Assembly: GCA_001972305.1 (NCBI GenBank)
Contig: BDDD01000361.1
Location: 740,265-804,264, forward strand
DNA: 64,000 nucleotides
Direction: 5' to 3'
DNA from: Cephalotus follicularis
Lineage: Eukaryota > Streptophyta > Magnoliopsida > Oxalidales > Cephalotaceae
The position numbers and the translations under genes are program-made. The notes under the pieces were generated by a model. It did not search any database and had not been told where the DNA came from. It worked only from the letters and a program-made list of their open reading frames with translations. Every line of letters begins with the position of its first letter. Within the stretch, counting starts at the first letter, position 1. This document shows positions 31,258 to 42,245 of this stretch, piece by piece.

Positions 31258-32943
31258 TTACTGATAGTACTTCCTTAGTTGCTCGGCATTCCAAGCTCTA
31301 GGAATCTCCCTGCCCCCGAGAGTTTCAAGTTTAAATGTTCCAGGTCGAAGCACTCTCTTCACCATGTAGGGTCCCTCCCAATTAGGAGCTAACTTTCCTC
31401 TAGTACCGGTAGGGTCAGCTATTGCCGCATTGCGGAGGACCAGGTCTCCTTTCCTTAGTGGTCTGGGATTTACTCTTTTATTGTAACAACGGCTCGCCCT
31501 CTGTTGGTAAGCTGCTACTCTAATTGTAACTTTATCTCTGAGCTCTTCTACTAAGTCGAGCAGATTCCTCAACCCTTCTTCATTATTAGCTTCATTGAAA
31601 TGTACCACTCTATGGGAATGCATTCCAATCTCCACTGGTATCATTGCTTCTGATCCGAAACAAAGGCTGAATGGGGACTCCCCAGTTGTGGTCCGAGGAG
31701 TAGTTCTATAAGCCCACAATACACTTGGTAGTTCCTCTGTCCATCTTCCTTTGCTATCTTCGAGTAGTTTCTTCAACCCCAAGATAATTAATCTATTGAT
31801 AACCTCCGCCTGGCCATTACTTTGGGGGTATGCTACGGAGGCAAACCTATGTTCAATCCTCCATTCTATGCAAAAGTCTCAAAAAGCCTTGCAATCAAAC
31901 TATTTCCCATTATCATAGACAATCACTCTAGAGACTCCAATGAAGCTTTCAGTGTTCTTCTTTGTTATTGTGGCTAGGGGCTCGACTTTAACTCATTTGG
32001 TGAAGTAGTCCACAGCCACAATGAGGTACTTTCTCTGCCCTGTTGCCACTGGTAATGGTTCGACGAAGTCCATTCCCCATTGCGCAAAGGGCCAAGGGGC
32101 AGTGATAGATGTTAGAGGCTCTGATGGTCTTCTACTTATGTTAGCATTCCTCTGACATTTATCACATTTCCTTACGTAGTTGATGGCATCTTGGTGCATG
32201 GTCTGCCAGAAATAGCCCTGCCTTAATAACTTGTTGGACAAGGTTCTGCCCCCTGTGTGATTTTCACATACTCCTTCATAGACTTCCCTTAGTGCGTAGT
32301 CGGCCTCTGAGGGTGTCAAACATCTTAACCATGGGAATGAAAAAGGCCTTTTGTAGAGGATTCCTTCTCTAAATTGGTAACGGTTGGATCTGTACACCAA
32401 CCTTATCGCCTCTTCTGGGTCCTCTGGTATAATTCCATCCCTTAGCCAACTAATGAACGGAGTCATCCAATTCGGCTCTTGTGGTACATCAATGTCCATC
32501 ACATCCATCTCTAAAATGGTGGGCCTGTCCAGATAGTTTACTAGCACGGTCTGATTTTTCTTCAATTCTTCCGCTGTGGCTAGCTTTAACAACTGGTATG
32601 CTCTAACGTTCTCTACTCTGGGCACCTTCAAAACTCTGAATACTTGGAAATCCGACTTCAAACTCCGAACATGTGCTAAGTATTTAGCCATTGAGTGTTC
32701 TCTGGCTTCATACTCTCCGCTCACCATACCAACTACCAGCTGAGAATCACTAGAGACTTCTATTTTTTGAACCTCTAAATGCTTTACAATTATCAGCCCG
32801 GCGATCAGAGCTTTCCATTCTGCTTCGTTGTTCGTGGCTTTGAACCCAAATCTTAGAGTGTACTCCAAGATCCACCCATCTGGACTAGTTAGCACCAAAG
32901 CCGCTCCACTTCTAGAAACACAAGATGAGCCATCAACAGACAA
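31258..32943 (-). pseudogene. Tat-like archaeal-type RNase H and integrase
   Basis: The open part from 32943 to 31993 begins with a second RNase H (MSVDGSSCVSRSGAALVL, NNEAEWKALIAGL, EVSSDSQLVVGMV with the D-E-D residues), a hallmark of the Tat lineage. Integrase follows: zinc region REVYEGVCENHTGGRTL to CDKCQRN, in which the first ligand His is replaced by Tyr. The core has Asp in GMDFVEPLP, Asp in VIVYDNGK and Glu in NGQAEVINRL. Two stops lie near 31990 and 31890. The last frame (31782-31258) runs VLWAYRTTPRTTTGESPF through NWEGPYMVKRVLRPGTFKL to LRKYYQ and stop. Confidence 0.88.
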
Positions 32944-32946
32944 CTT

Positions 32947-33143
32947 TCATAACCCCTTTTCATTCTGTGAGGAGTCTTCTTCTATACATTCCGTAACTGT
33001 ATTGTCTCCAACAAAATCGGCCAAGACCTGTGATTTTATTGCTGGCATGGCTTCAAACATCACATTGTATTCGCCCAACTCGACAAACCACTTGACCAAT
33101 CTGGCTGATATGTTTGGCTTCGCTAGCACTTGTCTAAGTGATT
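32947..33143 (-). pseudogene. Tat-like RNase H 1, C-terminal part
   Basis: LRQVLAKPNISARLVKWFVE and KSQVLADFV continue the RNase H frame broken by the CACTA element; the codons before (VLTDKP) are at 39612-39630. Confidence 0.85.
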
Positions 33144-33400
33144 CATTACAAAAAAACAGGCATTTTGAAACAGATGGAATCCGTTTCAAAAGTCCTATTT
33201 TTCTGTTTCAAAAGGTCAATTGAAACGGTTTTGAAAGAAAAAATGAAATTTCAAATATGTGACGTTTCAATAGCCTTCCTTTTGAAATGGATCGGGTCAT
33301 CCGTTTCAAAAGGTGAGCCTTTTGAAACTGATCCATTCATCCGTTTCAAAAAGACCCATTTTGAAACGGAATTTCCGTTTCAAAAGGGGTATTTTTTTTT
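33144..33400. repeat. CACTA left subterminal repeats
   Basis: Repeated GTTTCAAAAG / TTTTGAAACG motifs in both orientations at steps of roughly 15-25 bp, mirrored at 39380-39600. Confidence 0.88.
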
Positions 33401-35380
33401 AAAAAAATATATAATAAATACCCCCTTTTGAAAAATTATTTTGCTATTTTATTCTATACAACAAAAAAATCCATAACAACTTAAAACTTTAACAGTACAT
33501 ATATACGTATCAATACATTGCAATCTTATAATATCATACAAATTCATAATCTTTACAACTCATAAACATTCAATACTTATCTCTTATTACAAAACAAATT
33601 CACTCATAACATAAAGTTCATATCTTCTCACACAATTCATACAATAAAATCATAAAGTAAAGCCATTCATAAATCCATACTCCATGCATCCCTGTTATCA
33701 CTGATCTCTCTGTCATTGACCACTATCAGTCTGCCACTAGCCCCGGATCCATCCATACCTAAACATAAACAGGACGTAACCCTATGCATAAATAATGAAT
33801 TCACATTCATAACAGTATTTCTATGGTATGCATGAACAACTATCACAGTTATATAAGCATGTCATGGTAGCATGATAACAATTATGAATAATGAATCCAT
33901 ATATATAACCGTCCCATACCGACATATATATAGATCATTAACCTAAACATATGCTCCCATATATCCATACATCTATCAGATAACCAAGTAGTTAGCCAGA
34001 TGTACAAGCGAATAATCATGGTGAAAGTAAACGATGCTACCGGCTCTAATTTTACCCATCAGAATTCGATTCACATAGATAATTTAAAATCATAAAGTCT
34101 AACTTTTCAACAAAAACTTAAAAATAATTCTAAGTCTTTAAATGTTATGAAAATCGGGCATGTAGTATTCATTTATCGGACTACGCCCCCTGTAAAGAAA
34201 ATCACAATTTATAATTGGGCTCAACCCCAACAAACCACAACTCAAAACAGAAAATAAGTATATGTCGGGCCAAGTTGATCACATTCGGGTTATATATCGT
34301 ATGAGTGAGCTCTCTATCAAGTTGATGTCAAGTCTTGTGATCAAGTAGATTGATTAATATAAGCTGAAGCTAGGTTTGCTAATTAAGTCATTTATCTTGT
34401 AATCCAAGCACAAATATGCTGGGAAGCCCCTTATTGGCAAAACACTAGCAGCTGATCGATACATGAGTACCAACTATAAGAAGTAATGAGATGTATCCAA
34501 GGAGTAAGTATTCAAGTTTGCATAAACATAATTGCATAGCGTGAAAGAATAATTAACGTGCATACAAGTTTTATGGTATGCAACAACTAAGTTCTAGCAG
34601 TAGCAATCACTACCTTTTTAAGTTGACTTTCAACTGTGAGAAATGAAGAAGCAGCTGGGGATGCTGCAAGAAATCAAGCAGGGAACAGTAATACGATACA
34701 TTAGGAAGCAGCAAAATCAGGATTTGCATAAGCAGCTAAGATAATACTAATATAAAATAAAAAAGGCACATAATCACTGAAAATATCTGGGAGTTAGAGA
34801 AGGTAACACAAGAGAACAATATACTCATAGAACAATGGTCTAGATGCAACAGAGGAACCAAGGGAGACAGGAGAGTAGACGAGACCAAAAATAGCTAATA
34901 CATAACTGGAGTGCCACTTTAAATAAGCTATTACTGGCCACAATTTAGAAAATAAATGCGCAAGTCAAATATAGTTCAATAATAAAAAACAGAGAATAAC
35001 AACAATTCCTTAAATGATAGCTCATCAATCCGTCATTAACAAAATAAAACAACATACTATTCTAGACAGAGACAGAAATATAGCTTAAGGAAACACATAA
35101 TTCAATCGGTTGCTTCGACCAAGTTCCACCAATATACCATTTCACCCCTATCCCAGAGAGAGAGAAAGAGGGAGAGAGATAATCATTTAAATTTAGAAGA
35201 GCCTCGCCTCCAATAATCTTACTAACTATTTAGTTATCTCTGCTACTATGCCCCATGTGTATCATCATGCTGCAAAAGGTACGAATGTACAAAATAAAAT
35301 ATAAGTTCAAATATGTATCCTTAATATATATATTTTCTATGGAAATGAGATGCATATTTTCATATATAAAAAATTACCTG
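33401..35380. other. CACTA internal non-coding sequence
   Basis: AT-rich. No recognisable protein or repeat beyond a (GA)-rich tract at 35155-35180. I see nothing else here. Confidence 0.5.
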
Positions 35381-35381
35381 A

Positions 35382-36960
35382 TCAAAGTTTGGTAAAAAGG
35401 TCGGATTTCGCTGACACTAGAAGCAAGAGTAGGAATTGTCGAATGAAATCTTGAAGATGTAACATTTTGAGTACGCATAGTGTCATAAGTTCTGCAATCT
35501 GTCGTTGTGGGTCACTTATTTGTTGTTGCAAATTTGTTTGAAGATCATTGAATCTTTCTTCATACTCTGCACGAATCCTTGCTTCAAAATTAGACTGAGA
35601 AGCTTGAGAATATGATGTTCTTGATTTACTACTAGGTGGGACAGCAACTATGCCCATTGTCTGCACACGACCATGTCTATCACCACCAACGACATCAACA
35701 AAGACTTGGTCTAACATTGTTGGATCTTGACTGTTTTCCAATGCTAGCGTACTTATTTTATTTGTCAGTTGCTCCTATCAACCAAAGAAAAATGTCATAT
35801 CTTCAAGCATGTAAAATGACTTACACATTAACTCATAAATTTAATATAATTCAGTTATGCAATTTAGTTACAAAATTTAATGCACAAGATATACCTCAAT
35901 TTCTTTCGCCCCTTCATAATCATCAAATGTCCCATATTTTTTTTCCTAGTTGTTCTCCACACGCTAGGTCGATTGACAGGCTCATTATTTTGCTTCATCT
36001 GAAATGCTCAATGCAACAACATAGATGAACTCCAATAATATCACTAACATAGATAAATATATGTAATGTTTAATGGCCTTGAACGACGTAGGTTATTTAA
36101 TATAATATTACTTTTAGTGATAAACCTCATTAACTTAAAGAGCTACCTCATTACGTATATTTGCATGACTCGTCCTACCAGTCCTACTGACGGCCACAGG
36201 TAGTCTGCGACATTCTGAATTTGTTTCTGCAATTTTCTACAAAAGGAAAGAGAAGAAAAATATGTTTATAACATTATTGCATTTCAAGTTATTGATGTCA
36301 TTTATATTTCATATGTATGAGGTTATAAATATGAAGTTTATCTCTATTACAATGCTCTAACATATTAAATCATACCTTTGATGATTCTTTACCCCAGAAG
36401 CTGATTAAAGTTTCCCACTGCTCAGGATCCAACCTATCATCTATTTCGTCAACCAAGTAGTAATCATGCTTTACTTTATGTTTCCAGACCTTCCATTTTT
36501 CATTGAGCGACTTCATGAAAATTGTTCTGTATTCCAGGGGTGCATTGGTGTTGCTCTAAAAAAAATCCAAAATTAGACATCAGACATCACAATTGAGAAG
36601 ATCAAATATAAAGAAATATTGAGAGCTTAATATCATAATTGAAGTAATTTTTACTAAAATGTCTTCCCATATGTTATCTAACACAGAATGATCCATCCCG
36701 CTCCATGAAGTGATTGTTAACGGTAACAAATCACCATCCCGACAAAGCTCCCCAATTGTCCTACCAATAATTTAGCGTTTGGTCCAACAGGTTGGTGAAG
36801 TTCATTCCACTCTAAGATCAATCTTTTATCTGTGTCCCATTACTTTAGGGGATTTGCAGGTCCTCTAACTTTATTTGTAGAAGTATTGACATCAGAGGCA
36901 AAAGATTCTCCTATGAAATTAATGAGGACATGTTTGTAAGTTGCATCATATCAATTTTAT
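35382..36960 (-). pseudogene. Transposase_24-like (Ptta/En/Spm) accessory gene of CACTA element
   Basis: Exon-like blocks on the minus strand resemble the plant Ptta/En/Spm protein family. Blocks: RGPANPLK and RLILEWNELHQPVG (36860-36790), WSGMDHSVLDNIWEDI (36710-36660), KWKVWKHKVKHDYYLVDEID and LDPEQWETLISFWG (36510-36400), CRRLPVAVSRTGRTSHANIR (36220-36150), and a final block with GGDRHGRVQTMGI and a glutamine-rich coil (35741-35382). Gaps between blocks look like introns. This protein is the DNA-binding accessory type, not the DDE transposase. A stop in the first block and a frame break near 36760 suggest decay. Confidence 0.7.
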
Positions 36961-37447
36961 GAAAAAAAAAAATGAACTAGTTTCTATATAGGTAACCTTG
37001 CATCCTCCCAACTTAAAAAAAATATAAAAATGGATCTAGCATGGGGGAAAATAATAAAATAGATATTTAGAAATGTCATGTATACCTGCCATTGATATCC
37101 CCTCACGTGATCTAGCATGGGGGAGAGATCTCTACCGATTAGGCTCTTCATGTAAGTCATCCATGGGTATACAACGAACTCTCCTGCTCGCCATCGACCT
37201 ACACAAATATGAACTCATGTATGCAAAGTAAAAAATATGAGATAAAAAAATTGTTGAGAGGTAAGAGCCAAAGGCAATGTCCTCAAGGTAAAGCTAAATT
37301 TAAGCTTCATAACGCAGACTAAAATATTCAAACAAGCAAAGAAAAGAATTCACTACTTCTTCTCTCTTCCTATATCTATCCTCTCTTTGCCTTATCTTGA
37401 AACACTCTTTCTCTCCCTCAATGACATCATTTGTGGTAACATTTGCC

Positions 37448-38086
37448 ATGAAGATCCATATTTTCATTCTAATTTCGCTCGCTTTCTCGGGTACCCGCTT
37501 TTTTGTTTTTATTTGTTTTTCCTCTATTGAATGCATTTACACATCCTTCATTTTTTAGTTATTTGATGACATTTAAGCTTAAACACATTGCCATTTTCAG
37601 TTTCATTATCCAATTTGGTTAGATGCATGGTCTAAATATATTGCTTGTGGCTCTACAGATTACGGTTTTTTACATGGAGTCACCTCTATTGGCATTACCT
37701 ATGGTAAAGTTGACAACAATTTGCCTCCACCCGAGAAGGTTCTCGGTCTCTTGGACTCCCTCAAGATCACAAAAGTTAGAATCTATGACACCAATCCTCA
37801 AATTCTAACAGCATTTGCTAACTCCAACGTTGAACTTATTATCATTGTTGAGAATCAAATGCTAACGGTTTTGATGGATCCACAACAAGCATATCAATGG
37901 GTGAACACCCACATCAAGCCATACTTTCCATATCCACAACAAGCGTATCAATGGGTGAACACCCACATCAATCCATACTTTCCATCCACATGCGGGCTGA
38001 GACAAGGATGCCGAGGACAGTGGCACATGATGTGCACATGCGGGCTGAGACAAGGGCAGTTACCAAGCATTTCTGGAGCAAGTTAG
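37448..38086 (+). pseudogene. captured fragment of a beta-1,3-glucanase (GH17) gene
   Basis: Exon 1 (37448-37490) encodes a signal-peptide-like MKIHIFILISLAFS. A GT-AG intron (37491-37658) is followed by exon 2. The split codon G/AT gives Asp and the frame continues GVTSIGITYGKVDNNLPPPE, LDSLKITKVRIYDTNPQILT and WVNTHIKPYFP, the N-terminal quarter of glycoside hydrolase family 17 glucanases (cell-wall or defence enzymes that cut beta-1,3-glucan). A 54-bp in-frame duplication (37878, 37932) and a 48-bp step repeat (37987, 38035) follow, then a stop at 38086. The catalytic glutamates lie further downstream in the family and are absent. The intron shows capture from genomic DNA. Confidence 0.82.
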
Positions 38087-38796
38087 CTGGTGTCTGAGTT
38101 GTTTATGGCACACATTCGGGCAAAAGCTTATGGTGGCATTAGGAGAGAGTTCCAACAATGCCTAGCAGTTGGGGGTGCCAACTGCCTGGACAAGTGGCAG
38201 CCATGCACCTGTCCAGGCCATGTATTGTGTTTGTAGCTTACATAAGGGCCTGGTTGGCTCTAGAAAAGGGTGTGTGTGATTGTACCATGAATTGTGAATT
38301 TTCCTTGGTATTTTGTGAGCAATAATATCAAAGGTTGGAGGGTGTTACCTCTGTAAATTCGTGTGCATTGTCCCTAAAATTAATTAACCTCATATTGAGT
38401 GAGTGTAAAAATTGGAACTTGGTTGAGATCAACATAGGGTGTTGGTGCCATCACTTGGTAGACTTGTGTGCAAGAATTGCCCTGTGACACCTAGTATGGC
38501 TAGATGTTTATATGTTTGCTTTGTTCAATGAGGATCTAAAGCCTGGACCAACCTCAAAAAAATTAATAACACCAAAAATCCTCAGTAGATGACTACAATT
38601 CCAACTCTGCACACATAGTCCTAGAGTGCTAAAACCTTCACATAGGCAGCCAAAGCTTGGATGAAATAGGTCTGAGCTAGACAATAATAACTAATTTTAA
38701 AATTAAGATTTTCTTAGAAATCAGAAGAAGCTAAACAAACATACAGAATATATAGCAATACAACAACACCAATTGTCTCAAAGATTCTAAGAATAA
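38087..38796. other. CACTA internal sequence, unassigned
   Basis: No frame I recognise. Could be further captured sequence; I cannot name a source. Confidence 0.4.
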
Positions 38797-39301
38797 CCTC
38801 TGTCGATTGTCTGCTATTGTGAGTTGAGTCGACAGTGAGAGAGAGAAGAGAGGATCCATTGACAGTGAGAGGAGAGGAGGAGGAGAGGTTGTCGCCGCTG
38901 TGTTGGTGTACAGAGCTAGAGAGCCACAAAGATTGGAGACTTGCGAAATGAAACGGGAAGTTGGGCAGATCGTCGTTTCTTCAGTTTGGAACCTCTGTCG
39001 ATTGTCCGCGACAGTGAGAGGGAGAAGAGAGGAGCCGTTGACAGTGAGAGGAGAGGAGGAGGAGAGGTTGTAGCCGTTTTCGTTGGTGTCGAGAGCTAGA
39101 GAGCCACAAAGATTGGAGACTTGCGAAACGAAATGGGAAGTTGGGCAGATCGTCGTTTCTTAAGTTTGGAACCTCTGTCGATTGTCCGCGACAGTGAGAG
39201 GGAGAAGAGAGGAGTCGTTGACAGTGATAGGAGAGGAGGAAGAGAGGTTGTTGCCGTTGTCGTTGGTGTCAAGAGCGAGAGAGCCACAAAGATTGGAGAC
39301 T
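38797..39301. repeat. tandem repeat, three copies of 180-195 bp, in CACTA element
   Basis: Copies start CCTCTGTCGATTGTC at 38797, 38992 and 39172. Each contains GAGAGGAGAGGAGGA, GAGCCACAAAGATTGGAGAC and GGGCAGATCGTCGTTTCT. The last is cut at about 39301. Confidence 0.88.
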
Positions 39302-39379
39302 GGAGACTTCAGTTCGGGATGGGGGATGGGGGATGGGAGAATTGTGAAATGGTAAAGTGTTATTTCAGCTGATGAATAC

Positions 39380-39611
39380 TACCTTTTGAAACGGTAGATA
39401 TAAACCATTTCAAAAAGCTTGGCCTTTTGAAATGGTTGTTACCTACCGTTTCAATTATCCCTGGCTTTTTGAAACAGTTGTTTCCTACCGTTTCAAATGG
39501 TATACTATTTGAAACGGAAATATTTTCTATTTCAAATGATGGTACTTTTTGAAACAACCACGACATCTGTTTCAAAAGGGTGCGTTTCAAAAAACCGCTT
39601 TTCTTGTAGTG
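39380..39611. repeat. CACTA right subterminal repeats and terminal inverted repeat
   Basis: Many GAAACGGTAG / CCTACCGTTTCAA units, then GCTTTTCTTGTAGTG at the end. Confidence 0.9.
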
Positions 39612-39948
39612 GCTTGTCAGTCAAAACTTTAATTGTGTGGGCTTGAAAATACAGCCTTAATTTCCTCACCGCTATGATCAGAACATAAGCAAACTTATCT
39701 ACTTCTGGATACCTTCCCTCAGCATCATTCAAAGCCTTGCTCACATAATACACCGGCCTTTGAATTTTTTCCTCTTCTCTGACTAGCACTGCACTTACTG
39801 TGCCTTGTGTCACCGCAAGGTACAAATACAAGTCTTCCCCATCTCTTGGTTTTGATATCATATGAGGGGAAACCAGGTATTCCTTCAATTTCTCAAAGGC
39901 TGCTTGACATTCTTCAGACCAGGAAAACCTCTTGGGTTCCCTTAACAC
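39612..39948 (-). pseudogene. Tat-like RT end and RNase H 1, N-terminal part
   Basis: Minus-strand frame: REPKRFSWSEECQAAFEKLK (RT connection), then RNase H with LYLYLAVTQGTVSAVLVREE, YVSKALNDAEGRYPEVDK and KVLTDKP, where the CACTA element cuts. The region before it (protease and RT palm) is deleted; gag joins here directly. Confidence 0.85.
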
Positions 39949-41135
39949 CTTGAAGAAAGGAAGGCACTTCTCAAGAAGTCTGCCATATGCAGAGCTGGTT
40001 TCTTCATAATAGAGAAAGTAAATGGTAAGTTGTCCAACCCACTATTAAGAGCTGCTAGAGTAAAAGACAGCACCAGGTCTTTAATCATCAGAGACTCTCT
40101 GTTGAATCTGGTGAGGTAGTCTCTGAGGGACTCATCATTCCCCTGCACCACATTGATCAGGTGGTTCGAGTTTCCTTTGCATGGTGTTGTTGAGGAATTT
40201 TGTAATGAACAGTTCCGTAAACTGCTCGAAATTTGCCACTAAATTTTGAGATAGCGTGGAATACCACGCCTGAGCCGCGCTTGTCAGAGTTACCGGGAAT
40301 TGTTGGCAAAGGACTGCATCCGAGGCCTGGTGAACCAACATGATCTAAGTGTAATATAGTACATGCTAGATCAGGTCAGTGGATCTATCATACTCCTTGA
40401 GACTCGGGAACTGGAATCCCCTTGGGATACGCTCCCTCATTATCTCTGCTGTGAAAGGTGTAGTATTGATATTTCGTACCTCTGACAGGTACCCCTTTGA
40501 GTGCTCGGATCCTCTGATCCTCCTCTCCATCTCGGAAAACCTTTTATTCATGGTTTGCTCTATGTCCTCAATGTTCCTAGTCTTGTTGTAAACTTGTGAC
40601 TACCCGGGAAGTCTGACGGTATGGTCCGACCTGCTCCTTGGTCAGGTCTCTATCCTCCTCGAAGCGTAGGTTCATGCTCGAGACTCCTCCTCCCCTGAAC
40701 AATCCTCGTCCATTGCTCGGGAAGGTCTTCTTGTGGATTATAGCTACGATCCCTAGCGCTTGAGGACTCCGCCCTCAGAGATGTATTAATCTCTGTTCTC
40801 CTCCTCAGAGATGTTTCAATCTTTGACCGCCTTGGATGACGCATGGCCCTCCTTGGTGGGTTTTGCGTAGCCCCTTGGGGCTGTTGAACTCCGGTGGCTG
40901 GCCTGCTCAGACCAAACCATTCTTGGATGGCTGGCCTGCTCGGACCAGCCTGGTTTTGGCTGGCTACATTGCGCGCCAGCAAGGTTGTAAGTTGCCCCAT
41001 TTCTTAGAGTAGCTGGTTGAATTGCTCGTCAATGATGGGAGCTTGCTCTGTAGCGGCAACTTGACCGGCAGCTGGAGGTTGATTGTTTGCTTGGCTGCCA
41101 GCGGTTGTAAAACTGGTATTTCTCCTCGGAGGCAT
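39943..41135 (-). pseudogene. Tat-like gag
   Basis: The ATG at 41135 (MPPRRNTSFTTAGSQ) lies 28 bp past the primer-binding site. A glutamine and arginine-rich N-terminus is followed by the gag core: ERIPRGFQFPSLKEYDRSTD, VTLTSAAQAWYSTL, FEQFTELFITKFLNN, ESLRDYLTRFNRESLMIKDL. Stops near 41005, 40650 and 40365 and frame changes break it. It ends in a deletion at 39945. Confidence 0.82.
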
Positions 41136-41160
41136 GGTTTAAATGACTTTTTGTAACGTA

Positions 41161-41180
41161 TTCCCACAGACGGCGCCAAC
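41161..41180 (-). other. Tat-like primer-binding site
   Basis: The minus strand reads TTGGCGCCGTCTGTGGGAA directly after the LTR end, the TGGCGCC-type site common in plant Ty3/gypsy elements. Confidence 0.88.
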
Positions 41181-41683
41181 TGTTGATGTCAAAATCTACA
41201 CCAAAACAGTCCCATAAGTGTAGAGGTTTGATTTGTAGGGGAAAATGAACCGGATGCTCTGAGAAGGGTGTTTGAACTGTGGTTGATTGTCTTCCCTACA
41301 CGCAGAAAGCAAACTAAACGAAGATCTTTGAGGTATTACTCATGGGGACTCTCCGATGTTTAAGTCAGTAATGGCTAGAAAATCAACAATAAGTCTCTTT
41401 TTAGTCTCGAATTGACCGACCTGTGTGATGTGTTTGATTCTGGTATTTATAGTGATGCTTGGATGTAACTGTCTTACTTAACTTGCGGAGATGATTATTA
41501 TACCCTTAGAAAATGGCCGAGGATCTTGCACCGTTTCCTTATTTGGCTCTCGGGCATTATGTGAGCGTTATCATTTCAGATTACAAATCACCCGAACACG
41601 TGTCTGTAGCTCTAGAGGAAACTTGTCCCATTTTCCAAAGGACACGTGGCGATATTATTATATACAGGAATTTTCCCATATCA
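41181..41683 (-). repeat. Tat-like 5' LTR
   Basis: 503 bp. The minus-strand TATA-like box (plus TATTTATA) is at 41444-41451. Matches 4113-4606. Confidence 0.9.
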
Positions 41684-41713
41684 AGACTTTTGTCAGATTG
41701 CAATCAACGCCCA

Positions 41714-42245
41714 AAGCGTCGATGGTTTAGATATAAGCATTGACGATTTGTGCACCTCATTTAGTCTTCACTCTTAACCGCTAATGCTTTGTATATGAAG
41801 TTGGTGGTTTGGCTAAAGCACTGACGGTTTCCTTGAAAGCGTCGCCGCTTAAAGTTTATCATATAATTGTTGTCTTCTCTGTACCAAAGCGCCGACCATT
41901 TCATCTTAACTGATGGCGTTTTGGTCATTAAGCGCTGACGGTTTCCCTATGACAGTCGATACTCTGCACATTGACTATGGAGTAGACTTGAGGTGTTGGC
42001 CGGTAGAGCATACTATGAAGTGCAGACTTATAGAGCAGAGCATGGGATGTTGATAGTGGACTAGACTAGACTTAGCAGAGCAGTCTTGCCGAGCAGACTT
42101 TGCAGAGCACGACTAAATATAGCAGAGCAGAGAAGTTGGTAAGACTAAAGCAGACTTGAAGAGCATGTAGCCTGGTGCAGAGCAACTTTAAGAGTCGACG
42201 CTTACAAAAAGACCGTCAGCGTTTTACATCTAAGCGTCGACGCTT
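41714..42245. repeat. second phased motif array (AAGCGTCGACGCTT family)
   Basis: Degenerate copies of a 14-bp palindrome start at 41714, 41735, 41776, 41798, 41816, 41837, 41887, 41908, 41930, 41952, and then 42190, 42211 and 42232. Most steps are 21-22 bp or about twice that. The copy at 42232 is a perfect palindrome. Between 41953 and 42190 lie AGCAGACTT/GCAGAGCA repeats instead. Confidence 0.75.

Larger units (their letters stand above)
33144..39611 (-). mobile_element. CACTA (En/Spm-type) DNA transposon carrying host sequence
   Basis: The right end (minus strand) starts CACTACAAGAAAA and the left end starts CATTACAAAAAAAC, one transition from CACTA. Both ends carry many TTTTGAAACGG/CCGTTTCAAA repeats, the subterminal repeats expected for CACTA transposase binding. 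The 3-bp target duplication is GCT on the right and ATT on the left (two transitions); removing the insert restores the Tat-like RNase H frame (TDKP/LRQ). Cargo: a Transposase_24-like gene on the minus strand, a beta-1,3-glucanase fragment on the plus strand, and a tandem repeat. No TNP2-type DDE transposase seen, so it is probably non-autonomous. Confidence 0.85.
4113..41683 (-). mobile_element. Tat-like Ty3/gypsy retrotransposon, nested host of copia and CACTA insertions
   Basis: Two LTRs (4113-4606 and 41181-41683) start TGTTGATGTC and end CCATATCA on the plus strand. They are flanked by AGATT (4108-4112) and AGACT (41684-41688), a 5-bp target duplication with one transition. Reading on the minus strand, the right LTR is followed by a primer-binding site and gag, then RNase H, a second archaeal-type RNase H, integrase, an antisense gene, a polypurine tract and the left LTR. 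The dual RNase H and 3' antisense gene point to the Tat lineage. Element-derived pieces are 4113-8269, 30840-33143 and 39612-41683, roughly 8.5 kb without insertions. Protease and most of RT are deleted. Confidence 0.85.
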
